Positions 15,681 to 25,600 of a stretch of 34,126 bases of DNA are shown piece after piece. The notes below the pieces were generated by a model. It was not told the origin of the DNA. It searched no databases and saw nothing but the letters and a program-made list of their open reading frames with translations. Numbering within the stretch: the stretch's first letter is position 1; every line of letters starts with the position of its first letter. A program made the position numbers and the translations under genes. This DNA comes from Bacteroidales bacterium UBA1309 (GTDB lineage Bacteria; Bacteroidota; Bacteroidia; Bacteroidales; Dysgonomonadaceae), in the NCBI GenBank assembly GCA_002307185.1, contig DBTT01000041.1:106075-140200 (forward strand), written 5' to 3'.

Positions 15681-18422
15681 ATGAAAAAACTATCCATTTT
15701 TGTAATACTCATTTTGACTGGGTTATCTTTATTTGCCCAGGCTACATTCAACATCAGGGGAAAGGTCCTGGACAAAAAGAACAAAACGGCGATTGGCCAA
15801 GCATCCATCCGCGTTATGAACGCAAAGGACAGCAGCTTTGTGACAGGAGAATCCAGTAACGGCAACGGCGTGTTTTCCCTTACTACAAAATCCGGCAACT
15901 ATATTGTCAGTGTTTCGTTTCTCGGTTATACAACAGTTTATAAGAATGTTAGCCCGTCTTCACCAAGTGTTGGTGAAATTTATCTCAGCGAAGACTCTCA
16001 TCTGCTCAAAGAAGCTGTAGTGACGGGCAAAGCCATTGAAGTGGCAGTGAAAGGCGACACGGTTGAATACAACGCCGATGCTTACAAGACACAGCCAAGC
16101 GCAGTCGTGGAAGATTTGGTGAAAAAAATACCCGGAGCTGAAGTAGCCACCGACGGAACAATCACAATAAACGGGAAAACCATCAAGAAAATCTTAGTGG
16201 ATGGTAAAGAATTTTTCAGTGACGATCCCAAAGTTGCTTCCAAAAATTTACCTGCTTCGATGGTACAAAAATTACAAGTGCTCGACCGTAAATCAGATAT
16301 GGCACAAATGACCGGATTTGATGACGGAAATGAAGAAACCGTCATCAACCTGCAAGTGCGTCCAGGGATGAAAGAAGGATTGTTTGGAAACGCTTATGCC
16401 GGAGCTGGCAGCAAGGAACGCTACGAAGGTAATGCGATGGTAAATTACATGAAGAACACCAATCAGTACACTTTTCTGGGAGGAATGAACAATACCAACA
16501 ATGCCGGATTCACAGATTTTGCATCCACCGCTTTTGGCAACAACCGTCCGCCGCGAGGAATTACCTTTGGAAGCAACAATGGGATAACAATCTCTAAGAA
16601 TGGAGGATTCAATTTTAGCTCTGAGTTGACAAACAAGCTAACCCTTGGGGGAAACATTCGTTACGGCAACACCGACAACGATGTCGTATCCAACAGTTAT
16701 ACCCAGACATTTAATACTGCAGGCGACCAATATACTACAAGTAAAGCTTCGGGAACGAACAAAAGCCAAAACTTGGGAGGCAACATCAAAATGGATTGGA
16801 AAGCTGATTCTATCACCCGGGTGATATTTACCCCAAGTTTCAAATATAATACAAACGATAATTATCAAACGAGCAAATATTTCACAACGGAATCCAACCT
16901 GACCGACTCGATAAACTACGGAAGCATGCTTTACAATGCTGATGGACATGGGATAGAACTGGCTGGGCAACTGGATCTGAGTCGAAAACTAACTTCATCA
17001 GGGCGCACCATCAGCACAACTTTAAAAAGCGGAACGAGCAATTTGGATAGCGATGGGGACAATAACGCTGAAACCTATTACCTCACAGGGTCCAACGAAG
17101 ATGTGATATCTAAATTAACATTCAAGCAGAAAGATAAAAGCAACAATTGGTCGGGCTTTTTATCGTATGTGGAGCCGTTGGGTAACAACAATTTCATGCA
17201 ATTGACTTATCAATATGCAAATACCCATTCAGAGTCCGACAAGACAACAAAAGTAGCAGATACAGATTCTATTGCTGACGATTATACAAGAAACCTGAAA
17301 ACTGACTTTCAGACCCACAATGTGAGTTTGAATTACAAAATGGTTCGAAAGTCATACAACCTGACTGTTGGCGTGGGCCTTGAACCTTCTGACTTACAGG
17401 TGGATCTGACTCGGCTTCATGCTATCGACAACCAATCGGTATCGAATAAAGTAGTCAATTTCTCACCAAATGCCCAATTCAACTACCTGTGGAGCAAGAG
17501 CAAAAACCTTCGTTTGGATTACCGAGGAATAGCTACTCAACCCTCATCCACTCAATTGACTGACGGATTACCGAGCGGAACAAGCCAGACTTTTGGAAAC
17601 ACCGCCTTGAAACCGTCTTATGAGCATAGGATCAATTTGCGGATGCAAAACTTCAACCCACAACAAGGAAGTGCCATCATGTTATTTAGTCGGTTTAGTT
17701 ATTTATTACGTGACTTTGCAGATTCCATCACTTTATATTCCTCCGGTAAGAAGAATACCAGCTATGCAAATGTGAATGGCAATTTGAATGGCAATGCTCG
17801 CTTGATCTACAATAAACCAATATTCAATAAATCCTTAAGCCTCTCAAGCATGAGTTACTTAAGTTATGCCCGTTCCAAAAGCTTCATCAACACCGAAAGC
17901 AACATATCCAAGACCACTAACCTACAGGAAAATCTAGGACTAAGCTACCGTTCCAATTTGTTTGATTTTTCAGTTAGAGGAAATATCAGTTATCAAAACA
18001 TCAATAATTCCTTGTCTGGACAAACCAACCAAGAGACCTTCCAGTACGGTGGTTATGCCAGCTCAACTGTGTATTTGCCAAAAAATTTCTCCTTTGATTC
18101 CGATATAGACTACACCACAAATTCAGGCTATTCGAGCGAATTCAAACAGAATCAATGGTTATGGAATGCTTCGTTCTCGAAACAGCTATTCAAGGACAAA
18201 AGTGGCACTATCCGAGTGAAAGTATATGATATCTTGAACCAACGCAACAACATTGCCCGGACATCTTCATCCACTTATATCCAAGATACTTTTTCGAATG
18301 GGATTTCGCGTTACGTAATTCTACATTTCGTGTATAAGTTCCAAATGTTCAAAGGCGGAATGAAGCAAACAGACATGGAATTTCCGAGATTCGGCGGTGG
18401 TCATGGCGGTGGTCCTCGATAA
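15681..18422 (+). CDS. Outer-membrane beta-barrel protein, CarboxypepD-reg/TonB-receptor-like
   Basis: From the ATG at 15681 the protein has 913 residues (a GTG six bases earlier is possible). Signal peptide 1-21 (ILTGLSLFAQA). Residues about 24-100 form a CarboxypepD-regulatory-like beta-sandwich (FNIRGKVLDKKNKTAIGQASI...). A plug-like segment follows (DTVEYNADAYKTQPSAVVEDLVKKIPG, then ITINGKTIKKILVDGKEFF). The rest, from about 230, is a long aromatic/polar alternating barrel of the outer-membrane beta-barrel family. The tail ends FPRFGGGHGGGPR, rich in Gly and His, unlike a classic terminal Phe. No SusD partner gene is adjacent, so it is not a standard Sus pair. Substrate unknown. Function as a TonB-linked transporter is inferred. 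Confidence 0.88.
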   Translation: MKKLSIFVILILTGLSLFAQATFNIRGKVLDKKNKTAIGQASIRVMNAKDSSFVTGESSNGNGVFSLTTKSGNYIVSVSFLGYTTVYKNVSPSSPSVGEIYLSEDSHLLKEAVVTGKAIEVAVKGDTVEYNADAYKTQPSAVVEDLVKKIPGAEVATDGTITINGKTIKKILVDGKEFFSDDPKVASKNLPASMVQKLQVLDRKSDMAQMTGFDDGNEETVINLQVRPGMKEGLFGNAYAGAGSKERYEGNAMVNYMKNTNQYTFLGGMNNTNNAGFTDFASTAFGNNRPPRGITFGSNNGITISKNGGFNFSSELTNKLTLGGNIRYGNTDNDVVSNSYTQTFNTAGDQYTTSKASGTNKSQNLGGNIKMDWKADSITRVIFTPSFKYNTNDNYQTSKYFTTESNLTDSINYGSMLYNADGHGIELAGQLDLSRKLTSSGRTISTTLKSGTSNLDSDGDNNAETYYLTGSNEDVISKLTFKQKDKSNNWSGFLSYVEPLGNNNFMQLTYQYANTHSESDKTTKVADTDSIADDYTRNLKTDFQTHNVSLNYKMVRKSYNLTVGVGLEPSDLQVDLTRLHAIDNQSVSNKVVNFSPNAQFNYLWSKSKNLRLDYRGIATQPSSTQLTDGLPSGTSQTFGNTALKPSYEHRINLRMQNFNPQQGSAIMLFSRFSYLLRDFADSITLYSSGKKNTSYANVNGNLNGNARLIYNKPIFNKSLSLSSMSYLSYARSKSFINTESNISKTTNLQENLGLSYRSNLFDFSVRGNISYQNINNSLSGQTNQETFQYGGYASSTVYLPKNFSFDSDIDYTTNSGYSSEFKQNQWLWNASFSKQLFKDKSGTIRVKVYDILNQRNNIARTSSSTYIQDTFSNGISRYVILHFVYKFQMFKGGMKQTDMEFPRFGGGHGGGPR

Positions 18423-18431
18423 GAGGTCTTT

Positions 18432-18470
18432 CTTGAATAGAAAAGAGAGAATATTTCTATTCAAGTTTGA
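18432..18470 (+). terminator. Hairpin after the outer-membrane protein gene
   Basis: A perfect 12-bp stem, CTTGAATAGAAA with TTTCTATTCAAG, 10-nt loop, followed by TTTGAATTTC. Ten nt after the stop codon. Confidence 0.7.
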
Positions 18471-18487
18471 ATTTCAGAAGAATAAGT

Positions 18488-18535
18488 TAAAAAAAATCTC
18501 CGTTTAAAGTACAGCCGTGTTACTTTAAACGGAGA
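18488..18535 (-). terminator. Terminator of the desaturase gene
   Basis: A perfect 15-bp stem, TCTCCGTTTAAAGTA with TACTTTAAACGGAGA, 9-nt loop. Read on the minus strand it is followed by a run of Ts (complement of the A-rich 18488-18496), so it serves the convergent minus-strand gene that ends at 18565. Confidence 0.85.
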
Positions 18536-18564
18536 AATTGTACAAAAGAAGCCTCTCTATATGT

Positions 18565-19671
18565 TCACTCCATAGAAGACTTCACTTGCCTTACAATTGG
18601 ACTAAAAGAATCCCTCTTGAGCTTTATTTCTACTTTTTTCAGATCTTTGAACCGAACCATCCTGTAATTATCTTCGTCCCACAAGGTGTAGAAAGCATAT
18701 TTGAGGCTGGACAAAAGAGTGATCTGGGTGACATGCTTCTGTAGTATAGGATTTTCATAGCTACATTTTTTCAATTTGTAAAAAGGAACTCGGGGTGCGA
18801 GGTGATGGATGTGGTGGAAACCGATGTTGCCCGTAAAAAAGTTAATAACGGCTGGCAGCTTGTAATAAGAACTTCCCTTGATGGCTGCCATCACATATTG
18901 CCAGTCTTCTTTCCAAGCCTTGTAGTTGGGGTCGTGTTGGTGTTGCATATAGAAAAACCAAACAGCAGTGAATCCAAAAGAAATCAGCACAGGGACATAA
19001 ACGATCACCAGCTTTTTGTATCCTGCCCACAAATCTCCGCTTATAAGCCCTAACGAAGCACCGGAAACAACAAAGACAAGCAGCAGGCAAAAATTTGTCA
19101 CCAACAGAGCCTTGCGTTCTTTGCTCCAGCCTTTGAAGCGAATAAATGGAACCCGATTATGTATGAAAATGTAATAAATGGGACCCAGGATGAACATTAC
19201 AAACACCGAACGGTACAATTTATACTTGAATTTTCCCCAAGAGGACAATGCCATGTACTCTCTTACAGTGAGCAAGGTAACATCCCCGATGGTTCGTGTA
19301 TCCAATTGCCCTTGATGTGAATGATGGTAATTGTGGCTACGTGCCCAATACCCATACGGAATCCACGTAAACATACTGGAAATGAATCCTATTTGGCTAT
19401 TTTTTTTCCGGGTAGAAAAAAAAGACTGGTGTCCGCAATCATGCTGGATAATGAAAATGCGTGTCAGGTACAGCCCTGCCAAAAAGCATAACGGCAATAT
19501 TCCCCAAACATTAAATTCATATACTATGAATGCTATAATGAGAATTAATCCAAATGGTATAAAAGTTTTGATGACCTCCTTTTTTGCGACTTTGGTGTCC
19601 GGAGTGGCGTATGGTTTTATAATGCTTTTCCAATCCTTCAGGTCATTGATGATCTGTTGTTCGTCTATCAT
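18565..19671 (-). CDS. Membrane fatty acid desaturase
   Basis: A 368-residue integral membrane di-iron enzyme that introduces a double bond into acyl chains using O2 and an electron donor. The three His boxes are complete: H77-DCG-H81, H113-NYHH-117 with H119, and H286-HIHH-290 (FHHIHHLAP). An extra QHQHD near residue 244 is also typical. Hydrophobic pairs at about 35-72 and 185-240 give the usual four-helix layout. Length and motifs resemble the acyl-lipid (DesA-like) group; regiospecificity is not readable. It is a single-gene unit with its own terminator. The O2 requirement is of interest beside an fhs gene (see findings). Confidence 0.93.
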   Translation of the reverse strand: MIDEQQIINDLKDWKSIIKPYATPDTKVAKKEVIKTFIPFGLILIIAFIVYEFNVWGILPLCFLAGLYLTRIFIIQHDCGHQSFFSTRKKNSQIGFISSMFTWIPYGYWARSHNYHHSHQGQLDTRTIGDVTLLTVREYMALSSWGKFKYKLYRSVFVMFILGPIYYIFIHNRVPFIRFKGWSKERKALLVTNFCLLLVFVVSGASLGLISGDLWAGYKKLVIVYVPVLISFGFTAVWFFYMQHQHDPNYKAWKEDWQYVMAAIKGSSYYKLPAVINFFTGNIGFHHIHHLAPRVPFYKLKKCSYENPILQKHVTQITLLSSLKYAFYTLWDEDNYRMVRFKDLKKVEIKLKRDSFSPIVRQVKSSME

Positions 19672-20066
19672 ATCGAAATTAAAAGAGTAAAGATAGGAAA
19701 CGATAGGTCAAATCACCGCATTTGTCTTCCTCTTTTATTGATTTTTGATATATACATATTAATCATATCATTTGGCGATGAAATTTCATTATTAAATATT
19801 TTGAGATAATAAGAATCTTTTCTGATACCAGAAAGACCCATGTTGCATGTCTCTGCGGACCTTTCACCTTGAATTTTGTCGTACAATATTCCCTCCGTTA
19901 TCCTAGATGGTTGCCTGTCGAGGGCTAAACTTCTATGTTGTGAATGCCTTTGGTTTTACTGATATATTGGTTGTCCATATGGAAAAATGCTATGCTACTC
20001 CCTACAACCTAGACCTGAAGTTAAGGTGTAATTGTGTTCTCTTTAAACAAAAAAGCTATCTCAACA
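19672..20066. other. Intergenic region between desaturase and IS3 remnant
   Basis: About 395 bp. The first 70 bp must carry the desaturase promoter; TATCTTTA (minus strand, about 19693-19700) resembles a -7 box with one mismatch but has no well-spaced TTTG. The part from about 19960 is probably the left flank of the IS remnant. No other gene is seen. Confidence 0.4.
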
Positions 20067-20324
20067 ATGAGTCGAGAATTCAGTGAGGAATTCAAATCAA
20101 GAGTGATCCTGGAGTCATTGAAAGAACTAGAAACAAAGAAAAGCTTGGCCAAGAGGTATGAACCCACCCCGACCCAGATTTCGACTTGGCGCAGCCTTGC
20201 CCTGAAGAATGTTGGTAAAGTCTTCAGCTCGGAAGATTGTGTGGATACTCAAGTCCTGTATGCCCGAATAGGCGAACTCAAAGTTAGGAATGAGTCCCTA
20301 AAAAAAGCCGCGTTAAGGGGCTGA
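20067..20324 (+). pseudogene. IS3-family transposase OrfA remnant
   Basis: From ATG 20067 the 85-residue product has the IS3 OrfA helix-turn-helix (SREFSEEFKSRVILESLKE...SLAKRYEPTPTQISTWRSLAL) and the start of a leucine-zipper-like segment (LYARIGELKVRNESLKKA). OrfA proteins are usually slightly longer, and here a stop comes after KKAALRG, where the OrfA-OrfB frameshift region would be. The matching OrfB is destroyed, so the element cannot transpose by itself. The protein may still be made. Confidence 0.75.
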
Positions 20325-20720
20325 TCACAAAGATTTGGGTATAACCACCCAGTTAGTGTTGCTTGCAATTCCAAGAAGCAGTTTTTATTATGTTCCGGTT
20401 GGCGAATCGGGGCAAAATCTGGAGCTAATCCGCTTGTTGGAGCAACAGTATAATCAACGTCACTTTACGGCGTCCTGCAACTGGCCGCCATGTTTCAATT
20501 GGCGGGAGTGAAACGTATCAGGCGCTATGGCAGTTGGCAATATACAGGGAAGCCAAGACAGTAGTGAGCCATAAAACGCATTTAAATATCCCTACCTATT
20601 GCGGGATCTGGAAATTGCAAGGTACAACCAAGTTTGGGCAGGCGCCACCGCTAATAATCAATATAGCCACACCGTTGGGTTTGACTGGTCTGCTCACTAA
20701 TAGTTTGGGAATGGAAACAT
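20325..20720 (+). pseudogene. IS3-family transposase OrfB remnant, multiply frameshifted
   Basis: Stretches typical of IS3 OrfB appear in changing frames: LLAIPRSSFYYVPVGESGQN and LELIRLLEQQY (20352-20458), GVLQLAAMFQLAGVKRIRRY (about 20469-20528), AIYREAKTVVSHKTHL (20537-20584) and FKYPYLLRDLEIARYNQVWA (20581-20640). The last is the segment that normally runs into the first catalytic Asp (WATDITY), but here it goes into unrelated sequence. At least three frame changes and loss of the DDE domain mark it as dead. Confidence 0.75.
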
Positions 20721-21184
20721 AAGTTAGTGAACCAGCTTGCATTACTTTGTTTTGTCCTTGAGTATTCTGTCAATCTTAAATTTTTCGATTCTAAAGCGCA
20801 ATTGATGGTCGTGAAATCAAGGTTTGGGCTACATCTTGCGCAAAAGGTGCTTGTGCTTAATAAGAAAAAAACTATCAATACGAATAGAAAATATCTACTG
20901 AAATGTTCCATTCTAAATTCAAGATTTTTTATAGCCGTTTTGAAACTAGGATATTATGCCAATAAAAAAGATTTTGCCGTTTGTTTTGATATAAGTAGCG
21001 AGAATCATTTGTTATCGTAAAATGTACAAGCTGATAGCCAATAGCTTTTAGCCATTAGCCTTTTCCAACAGCTATAAGCTAAAGGCTATATTTGGCATTA
21101 AAAAGCACGACAATCTATTGCGACCATTACTTATGTGTTGTTTCAATAATGATTTTGTCTGTGTGAAAATAGTATCTGCGAAAA
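20721..21184. other. AT-rich intergenic region without a recognised gene
   Basis: About 460 bp between the IS3 wreckage and the efflux-operon terminator. Open frames on both strands (20727-21020 plus, 20651-20911 minus) have no recognisable product and odd composition. At 21030-21085 there are clustered TAGCC/AGCTA words (AGCTATAAGCTAAAGGCTA and partial inverted copies), a loose palindromic repeat. Confidence 0.4.
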
Positions 21185-21219
21185 GAAAACAGCCCAAAAG
21201 CGTGTTTCCTTTCGGGCTG
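21182..21219 (-). terminator. Terminator of the RND efflux operon
   Basis: Stem CAGCCCAAAAG / CTTTCGGGCTG with one mismatch around a short loop at 21190-21219. On the minus strand it is followed by TTTTCTTTT. It lies 39 nt after the outer-membrane channel gene. Confidence 0.8.
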
Positions 21220-21257
21220 AATTTCACAAAAAATTCATCAAGATACCATTTTGGAGT

Positions 21258-22682
21258 TTACTTAACGCCTCCTCCCAAAGCTCGATAGAGATTGGACGAA
21301 GCTTGGAGTTGTTGCAGCTTGTCATTGATTTGGCTCAACTGGGAGTTCAACAATCCTTGCTGTGCACTGATGACTTCCAGGTAATTGGCTTCACCTGCCT
21401 GCATCAAATCTTTGGTATAGTCCACCGATTTCTTTTCGGCTTCCACCTGCACGTTCCGAATTTCGTTTTTCTTCAACGACGATTCGTAGGTGTAGAGGAT
21501 GTCCGACACTTCCTGTCCGGCAGACAAAACTGTCTTGCGAAATGTGAGAAGCGCAGCTTGTTGGTCTGCCTTTGCCACTTTGTATTGGGTAATTAATTGT
21601 TTTTTAGCAAAAATAGGCTGAGTGAGTCCCGCTACAATGTTGCTAAACAAGTTTTCCGCCTTGAAGAAATTTCCCAATCCGTTGGTGATGGAATATCCAA
21701 TTATTCCAGATGACAACGTGATGGACGGATAGAAGCTTGCTTGAGCCGCGTTCGTCAGTTCGAAAGCAGAGCGAAACGACAATTCAGCTTGCTGCACGTC
21801 GGGACGACGAGCCAACATTTGTGCCGGTACGCCGAGTGTCAATTGCGTAGCAACATGCTGTTCGTTGAGTGAAGAGCGAACTAAATGGCTTGGCACTCGT
21901 CCTAGCATGGTGCATATCGCATTTTCCGTTTGGCGGATGCCGCTTTCCAAGTCGGGCACTGTGGCTTTGGTGCTGTTAAGTGTGGCGCGAGTCTGTTCCA
22001 CCGCAGCTCCATTTGCCATGCCGGCTTCTTGCAACGCTAGGGTTGTCTCCAAACTCCCTTCCATCAACACAATCATCTCTTTGGTCACTTGCAACTGTTG
22101 GTCTAATGCCAAGAGCGAATAATAAGAACTCGCGATGCTGGCAATCAAATTCGTTTGCACCAAGTTACGTCCGGCATAGCTGCTGAGCATGCTCGCATAT
22201 TTCGCTTTCGACTGCCGGTTCATTTTTCCCCAAAGATCCAATTCCCAAGAAGCGGCAATTCCCAACGAATAGCTTTCGGTGTGATATGCCAGTGTGTTTT
22301 TAGGCATGGGTGTACCCGTCAGCGGATCGGCATTGCTCAATCGGGTTTGTTCCACTTCTCCGGTCAAAGCGACGCTCGGCAGATAGGCGGCACGCGCTTG
22401 TCCGAGTTGTGCTTCGGCTTGCTTGATACGTTCAGAAGCAATCAGCATATCGTAGTTGTTGGTCAACGCTTCCGAAATATATCCCTGCAAGATGGTATCC
22501 GAGAAATAATCTTTCCAAGCAATATCGGCAATCGTCGTGGAATCTGTCGAAGTATTGTCCCTATATAGATTTTCCGTATCCACTTTAGGAGCCTTATACT
22601 TATTCATTACCCCGCAGGAGGTAAAGGCTAATGAGGAGGCAATCCCCATTAGCATTAATTTATTTACTTTTTTAAGCTTCAT
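21258..22682 (-). CDS. RND efflux outer-membrane channel lipoprotein (OprM/NodT-like)
   Basis: The TolC-like exit duct of a tripartite efflux pump. With the ATG at 22682 it has 474 residues; a TTG six bases upstream is also in frame. The N-terminus is a lipoprotein signal (SLAFTS-C-GVMNKYKAP), placing it lipid-anchored in the outer membrane. Two outer-membrane efflux protein repeats are visible, each with long helical hairpins (IKQAEAQLGQARAAYLPSVALTG; LARRPDVQQAELSFRSA, the strongly conserved RRPD motif). The gene overlaps the end of the pump gene by 11 nt and is last in the operon. Confidence 0.95.
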   Translation of the reverse strand: MKLKKVNKLMLMGIASSLAFTSCGVMNKYKAPKVDTENLYRDNTSTDSTTIADIAWKDYFSDTILQGYISEALTNNYDMLIASERIKQAEAQLGQARAAYLPSVALTGEVEQTRLSNADPLTGTPMPKNTLAYHTESYSLGIAASWELDLWGKMNRQSKAKYASMLSSYAGRNLVQTNLIASIASSYYSLLALDQQLQVTKEMIVLMEGSLETTLALQEAGMANGAAVEQTRATLNSTKATVPDLESGIRQTENAICTMLGRVPSHLVRSSLNEQHVATQLTLGVPAQMLARRPDVQQAELSFRSAFELTNAAQASFYPSITLSSGIIGYSITNGLGNFFKAENLFSNIVAGLTQPIFAKKQLITQYKVAKADQQAALLTFRKTVLSAGQEVSDILYTYESSLKKNEIRNVQVEAEKKSVDYTKDLMQAGEANYLEVISAQQGLLNSQLSQINDKLQQLQASSNLYRALGGGVK

Positions 22683-25600
22683 TTTCAACTTCAGTTAGTG
22701 AATTATTTTTGGTGGATTTTCCGCTCAGACGCTCCTGAAGCGATTGGAACAGGATGAATAATATCGGGATGACAATCACTCCGAATATTGTCCCGACAAA
22801 CATACCGCCTACGGCACTAATACCGATGGAACGGTTACCGATGGCACCTGCTCCGTTAGCGAACATCATCGGAAGCAATCCGCAGATGAAGGCGAAAGAG
22901 GTCATCAGGATAGGACGGAGTCGGGCTACAGCCCCGTTGACTGCTGCTTCCACGATGCCCTGTCCTTGATGTCGGCGCTGGATAGCATATTCCACAATCA
23001 GAATGGCGTTCTTCGCGAGAAGCCCTATCAACATCACGAGCGATATCTGGACATATATGTTGTTCGCTATACCGTGCGACTGCCCAAAGATGGAAAGAAA
23101 CATAAACACACCGCTCAAACCTACCGGCAGCGAGAACAAGACTGAAAGAGGCAGAATGTAACTTTCGTACAATGCCGATAGCAGCAAGTAAACGAAAACA
23201 AGACATATCGCGAAAATTATAATGGTTTGCGAACCTTGGTTGGCTTCCTCACGGGTCATGCCCGAATATTCAAATCCATAACCTTCTGGTAATGATGTCT
23301 TCGCCGATTTTTCCACAATGCTGATGACGTCACCTGTGCTATATCCTTTGGCAAAATTGGGTACCACAGTCACCGACATGGATTGGAACATGTTGAAACG
23401 TGTCAAGGAGGAAGGGCCCGTTACGTCGGTAATCTGGATGAATTCGGTAATCGGAGCCATGTCGCCCGAACTTGTTCTCACAAATATCGAGTTGAGGTCT
23501 TCCTTGTTTCTTCTGAACTCAGGTGAAGCCTGCAACATCACGCGGAATTGCTTGCCATAGAGGTTGAAGTTAGATATATACATACTACCGACATACGCCT
23601 CCAACGCCGTCATTACATCGTTCAGCCCGATGCCGGCACTTTTTATCTTAGCCATGTCCACATCTACCTGTTTCTGAGGAAAGTTGGGATTGAAAGTGGT
23701 CATTGCCACCATCACGGCATCGTTCTGATTCAGCTTTTGCAAGAAATTACCAGTTATGCCATAGAACTTATTGATGTCGCCTCCCGCTTTGTCCTGCATG
23801 CTGAATTCAACACCGGTACTCACGCCAAATCCTTGCAAAGTAGGAGTTCCGAAGAACAAGAAGGTAGCATTCGTGATTTTTTTAGTCTTTTCGGTCAGAA
23901 TAGCGGCGACCTGGGCTGTGGTAATTTTTCGTTCGTCCCAAGAATCCATCTTGATGATGAGCGAACCGTAAGAGCTGGCCATGCCACCATATCCACCAAT
24001 GAAATTGATACCGGTAATGTTGGTGACAAATTTCACCCCTTTAATCTGTTGAGCCACTTTTATCACTTCGTTCACAACCGAGTCTGTTCTTTCGAGAGAT
24101 GAACCCGGAGTCAACGATACGATGCCCATCACACCACCACTATCTTCTTGAGGAACAAATCCTGTTGGCGTGTTTTTCATCATGGAGTACATGATACCTG
24201 CAAAAACCAAGATAGCAACCACAGAAATCCATCGATGGTTTTTCTTCCCTAAAAATTGCAACCCCGATTTGTATTTATTGGTTCCTGCACTAAATGCTAC
24301 ATTGAAACAATAGAAGAAGCGTTGCAAGAAGTTTACTTTTTTCTTTCCTTCACCTTCTTTGGGCGGTTTCAGGAACAAGGCGCAAAGAGCTGGACTCAGT
24401 GTTAAGGCGTTGAGGGCGGATATCAAAATTGATATGGCGAGTGTCAATCCAAATTGTTTGAAGAACACACCACTGGTGCCTCCGATGAAGCTGACAGGGA
24501 TAAACACGGAAGCCATAACCAACGTGATGGAAATGATGGCCGGTGTAATCTCTTTCATCGCCGCCAGGGTTGCCTTTCGAGGGTCGGTCTCGCCGTTTTC
24601 CATCTGCGCGTGAACCGCCTCGACGACGATGATGGCGTCATCGACGACAATACCGATTGCTAGAATCAGGGCGAAGAGCGTAAGGATGTTTATCGAAAAG
24701 CCCATCACCTGCAGGAAGAAGAATGTACCGATGATGGCCACCGGAACCGCAATGGACGGAATCAATGTAGATTTGAAATCTTGAAGGAAAATAAACACCA
24801 CCAAGAACACGAGCAACAATGCTTCAACAAACGTATGCAATACTTTCTCGATGGACGCACTCAAAAATTCGTTGGCATCCATCATATATATCACCTTCAC
24901 CCCTTTTGGAAAGGATTTGGATGCATCGTTCACAACGGTTTTCACGTTGTTAATCAAATCCTGCGCGTTCGAACCGGCTGTCTGACTGATGGCGATGGCG
25001 ATAGATTTTTCGCCATTGGTGCGTGTCAAGACGGTGTAGTTAAGCGCTCCGAGTTCGACTTTTGCCACATCCTTCAGTCTCAAAATATGTCCGTTTTGAG
25101 AGCGGATGATGATGTTTCCGAATTCTTCAGCCGACTTCAAACGTCCTGGATATTTCAATGTGTATTGAAAACTTTGGTCACTGTTTTGACCCAATTCACC
25201 CGGAGCTGCTTCGATGTTTTGGTCTTGCAAAGCGGCGATAACTTCCGTTGGATTCATCTTGTAGGAAGCCATCACATCCGGCTTCAACCAAACGCGCATC
25301 GAATAGTCTTTTTGACCGAAAACAGTGGCATCCCCCACACCAAAGACACGTTTAATCTGTGGAATAAGGTTGATGTTGGCATAGTTTTGAAGAAATTGAT
25401 CGTCGTAATCCTTGTTGTCGGAAGTCAATGAGATCATCAAGATGTAACTACTCAACTGTTTTTTTGTCGTCACCCCAATCTGGGTTACCTCACTCGGCAA
25501 TTGTGAACTGGCGGCAGCCACAAGATTTTGCACGTTTACGGCGGCAATATCGGGATTGGTCCCTTTTTTGAAATAGACGGATATATTCGCAACACCATTA

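Noticed and set aside
20651..21020. Overlapping frames of 86 and 97 codons on opposite strands
   Set aside because: Both lie in AT-rich sequence beside IS wreckage, neither shows a domain, and only chance openness supports them.
22754..25431. Many plus-strand frames opposite the RND pump gene
   Set aside because: All are shadows of the well-conserved 1059-residue transporter.
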